Shown here piece by piece: positions 6,883-8,912 of a stretch of 8,912 bases of DNA. Both the position numbers and the translations under genes were made by a program. This DNA is from Lentisphaeria bacterium UBA4640. GTDB lineage: Bacteria > Verrucomicrobiota > Lentisphaeria > Victivallales > UBA1829. Numbering within the stretch: position 1 is the stretch's first letter; each line of letters opens with the position of its first letter. Location of the stretch: positions 75,103 through 84,014 of the forward strand of contig DHMO01000012.1 of the NCBI GenBank assembly GCA_002405835.1. The letters run 5' to 3'. A model generated the notes under the pieces. The model made no database searches, was not told the origin of the DNA, and worked only from the letters and a program-made list of their open reading frames with translations.

Positions 6883-8912
6883 ATGAACAGAAAAGCTCTT
6901 GCTCTGACACTTCTGCCGCTGCTGGCGGCGGGGGCAAATCCGATTCAGAATTCCAGTTTCGAACTGGGACTGACCGGAGTCGGAACCATCAATTATCACA
7001 AAAAAGCCGGTGCGGAAAACTGGAAAAGCTACAAAGCGGAAATCGATTCCACGACTGCCGCGCACGGACAGAACAGTCTGAAGCTCATCATGCCGGAGCC
7101 CGGTATGGAGTGCGAGTTCTCGCTGCCGGAAGTGGATACGCCGAAAGCCGGAAAATATACGTTTTCCATGTATGTCAAGGCGGACCGCCCGGGAAAAATC
7201 CGTCTTCAGCTCTACCATGTCGCGGCGGACGGCGCCCGCTGGGATGTGAAGTTCAAGTATGTACCTGTCACGACCGAATGGACCCGCGTTTCCGCAACCT
7301 GGAACTTCAAGGGAATCGGTCCCGTTTCCGTTCCGAATCTGATTCTCGACGGCAACCCCATGACCCTCTGGGTCGACGGCGTTCAGCTGGATGAGGGAGA
7401 CACGGCGAAGCCGTACACTCCCGCCGCCGGAGTCGAGGCCGCCGTTTCCCTGGAGGGTGATCTCGACTGGATTTATGCCGGAAAGCATACGCTCCGAATT
7501 CATGCGGCAAACTATACGGATTCCGCGAAGACCGTGGATGTGAAGCTGAACGAGTCGGAGGCGGATACCGCATTCCGCCGGAATCTTGCTCCGGTGAAAG
7601 TTGAACTCGCTCCGCATTCGGCGAAAACGATTCCGGTAAATTATGATTTCAATCATTACGGCATCTCCGTTTTCAGCGGAACGGTCACGGACGGCAAGCT
7701 GAATCCCGCCGCGTTCGGCGTGTTCGCGAAACTGCCGGATATCAAGTTGGATCCGGCGAAAGATTTCATGGTCGGCGAAAATGAGCCGCCGTATACGCGC
7801 CGTCACCGCAAGGAACGGTTTGCCGCGGCGACCATCTTCCAGGATACGCCTGAAAAACGGTGGGAACTTCTCCGCGCTTCCGGAATGCGGATGTGCCGCT
7901 ACTGGCTCCGCTGGATGCGGTTCGAACCGGAAGAGGGGAAAATTTCAAATTTCCCGCATGACGATGATATCGCCATCATGAAGCGCGTGGGTATTGAACC
8001 GGTAGTCCTGCTCGGCGATTCCTCCATCTCCACGAAGAAGGGGAACGAGAACGAAAACTGGTTCATCATCAAGCGCAGCCGTCAGGGCAAACGGACATAC
8101 CTCAATACGGGATCGGTCCGCAATTTCACCCGGATGGAGGACTGGAAGAAGCATATCCGCGACGTCGTTTCCCGTTACAAAGGAACGGTGCGCTACTTTG
8201 AAATCATGAACGAGCCGAATCTTTACTTCGAACCGGCGGAGTATGTGCCGTATCTGAAGGCCGCATATGAAACGGCGAAAGCGGTGAACCCCGACTGCGT
8301 GATTATCGGAATCTGCGCGACGGGTGACTTCTCCGGAAATCTCGGCGGATTCATTGATGAGTGCGGCAAGCTCGGTGCGTTCAAGTACTGCGACGCCGTC
8401 TCGTTTCATCCTTATTCCGCCCAGCTGGACAGCGATGCGGTTCCCGCACAGCAGCAGATTCAGCAGGTGAAGGCGATTCTGAAAAAGTACGGCGCGGAAA
8501 AACTGCCGCTCTGGAACTCGGAGCTCTATTACATCCATTCTCTGAAAGAGAACACTAAAATCATGCAGGACCGTTCTCCGGTGCGCTACCTGCTGGACGG
8601 AGCTGTTTCCGCCGAAAACGCTTTGCGCCGCTATCTGATCGACCAGTCGAACGGACTGGCGCACACGCTGACTCTGAGCGCCGGACAGTTCCAGAACCAT
8701 TTCTACCAGCCGCGTCTGAACGTTTCCGGACAGTGGAAGTATCACCGTCCGGTTCCGGCTCCGCACATGATCGCGGGGAATGCGTTCTTCCGTTTCACCG
8801 CGGGCAAAAAGTGTCTCGGTCCGTGGGTTCCGCTTGCGGGATGCAACGGCGCAATCTATGAAAACGCCGACGGTTCGCAGACCGCCGCAGTCTGGGCTGT
8901 GGATGAAGATAC
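6883..8912 (+). CDS. Secreted clan GH-A glycoside hydrolase with N-terminal CBM4/9-like domain (3' end missing)
   Basis: The frame is open from ATG 6883 to the window edge (676 residues, no stop). A signal peptide (MNRKALALTLLPLLAAGA) is likely cut near residue 18. Residues 19-180 resemble a CBM4/9 jelly-roll: NPIQNSSFELGL at the start, YTFSMYVKA in the middle, and LWVDGVQLDEGD followed by Y-T-P at the end. Residues 185-285 look like an Ig-like linker. From about 300 an (alpha/beta)8 barrel follows: RASGMRMCRYWLRWMRFEPEEG (331-352) resembles early strands of GH39/GH42-like enzymes. YFEIMNEPN carries acid/base Glu444, VSFHPY lies at 506-511, and LPLWNSELYY carries nucleophile Glu547. The 103-residue gap and the strand 4/7 style fit a retaining clan GH-A enzyme. 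It should act outside the cytoplasm on a polysaccharide or glycoconjugate; the substrate and numbered family cannot be assigned. GH39, GH5-like or an unclassified relative are possible. Confidence 0.9.
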   Translation, partial: MNRKALALTLLPLLAAGANPIQNSSFELGLTGVGTINYHKKAGAENWKSYKAEIDSTTAAHGQNSLKLIMPEPGMECEFSLPEVDTPKAGKYTFSMYVKADRPGKIRLQLYHVAADGARWDVKFKYVPVTTEWTRVSATWNFKGIGPVSVPNLILDGNPMTLWVDGVQLDEGDTAKPYTPAAGVEAAVSLEGDLDWIYAGKHTLRIHAANYTDSAKTVDVKLNESEADTAFRRNLAPVKVELAPHSAKTIPVNYDFNHYGISVFSGTVTDGKLNPAAFGVFAKLPDIKLDPAKDFMVGENEPPYTRRHRKERFAAATIFQDTPEKRWELLRASGMRMCRYWLRWMRFEPEEGKISNFPHDDDIAIMKRVGIEPVVLLGDSSISTKKGNENENWFIIKRSRQGKRTYLNTGSVRNFTRMEDWKKHIRDVVSRYKGTVRYFEIMNEPNLYFEPAEYVPYLKAAYETAKAVNPDCVIIGICATGDFSGNLGGFIDECGKLGAFKYCDAVSFHPYSAQLDSDAVPAQQQIQQVKAILKKYGAEKLPLWNSELYYIHSLKENTKIMQDRSPVRYLLDGAVSAENALRRYLIDQSNGLAHTLTLSAGQFQNHFYQPRLNVSGQWKYHRPVPAPHMIAGNAFFRFTAGKKCLGPWVPLAGCNGAIYENADGSQTAAVWAVDED

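Noticed and set aside
6744..7394. Plus-strand open frame bridging the pseudopilin and glycosidase genes
   Set aside because: It is out of frame with both, its translation is low-complexity Arg/Gly/Ser-rich, and it overlaps the signal peptide and CBM-like region of the real gene in another frame.
6802..8766. Minus-strand open frames opposite the GH-A gene
   Set aside because: The + strand frame is continuously open for 676 codons with signal peptide, CBM-like domain and both catalytic glutamates, so these are shadows.
1..8912. CRISPR array, insertion sequence, tRNA, rRNA or riboswitch
   Set aside because: No regularly spaced repeats, transposase motifs, tRNA-like arms or conserved RNA motif were seen; the only sizeable non-coding gap (5867-6076) is explained by a terminator and a promoter.

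Overview
The window looks like carbohydrate-degradation DNA from a member of the Lentisphaerota, probably a Victivallis-like gut organism. The main pointers are a PulG-like pseudopilin with both an FTLIELLVTIAIIAILAGMLLPAL-type N-terminus and a C-terminal H-X9-DG motif, a hallmark expanded in Lentisphaerota and Planctomycetota; a fairly GC-rich composition (estimated by eye); and secreted multi-domain glycosidases on the same strand. The taxonomic call is an inference from protein style, not from a marker gene. All six genes are on the + strand, and both edge genes are cut by the window.

Region 1 (1-5866) is one tight gene string with gaps of about 8-17 nt. In order it holds the 3' part of a right-handed beta-helix protein with a C-terminal beta-sandwich module; a small secreted protein that consists of essentially that same module alone; a cytoplasmic GH38 alpha-mannosidase with all key residues in place; and a Gfo/Idh/MocA-type NAD(P)-dependent oxidoreductase with an altered active-site motif. 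A perfect 17-bp hairpin terminator follows at 5899-5939.

Region 2 (about 5999-8912) is a second transcription unit. It starts from an extended -10 promoter (TGGTATAAT). It encodes the pseudopilin and then, 17 nt downstream, a large secreted enzyme that runs off the right edge. That enzyme has a signal peptide, a CBM4/9-like domain, a linker beta domain and a clan GH-A TIM barrel with an NEP acid/base and a WNSE nucleophile. Its frame is open from 6883 to the window end.

Working model (inference): the secreted beta-helix, module and GH-A proteins bind or cut an extracellular glycan. Mannosylated fragments are taken up by a transporter outside the window and trimmed in the cytoplasm by the GH38 enzyme. 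The oxidoreductase then acts on a released sugar or derivative. No transporter, regulator, sulfatase, tRNA, rRNA, mobile element or CRISPR array is visible. The most interesting signals are the module shared by the first two genes, the pseudopilin-glycosidase pair, the His-to-Asn change in the oxidoreductase, and the GH-A enzyme that I cannot place in a numbered family.
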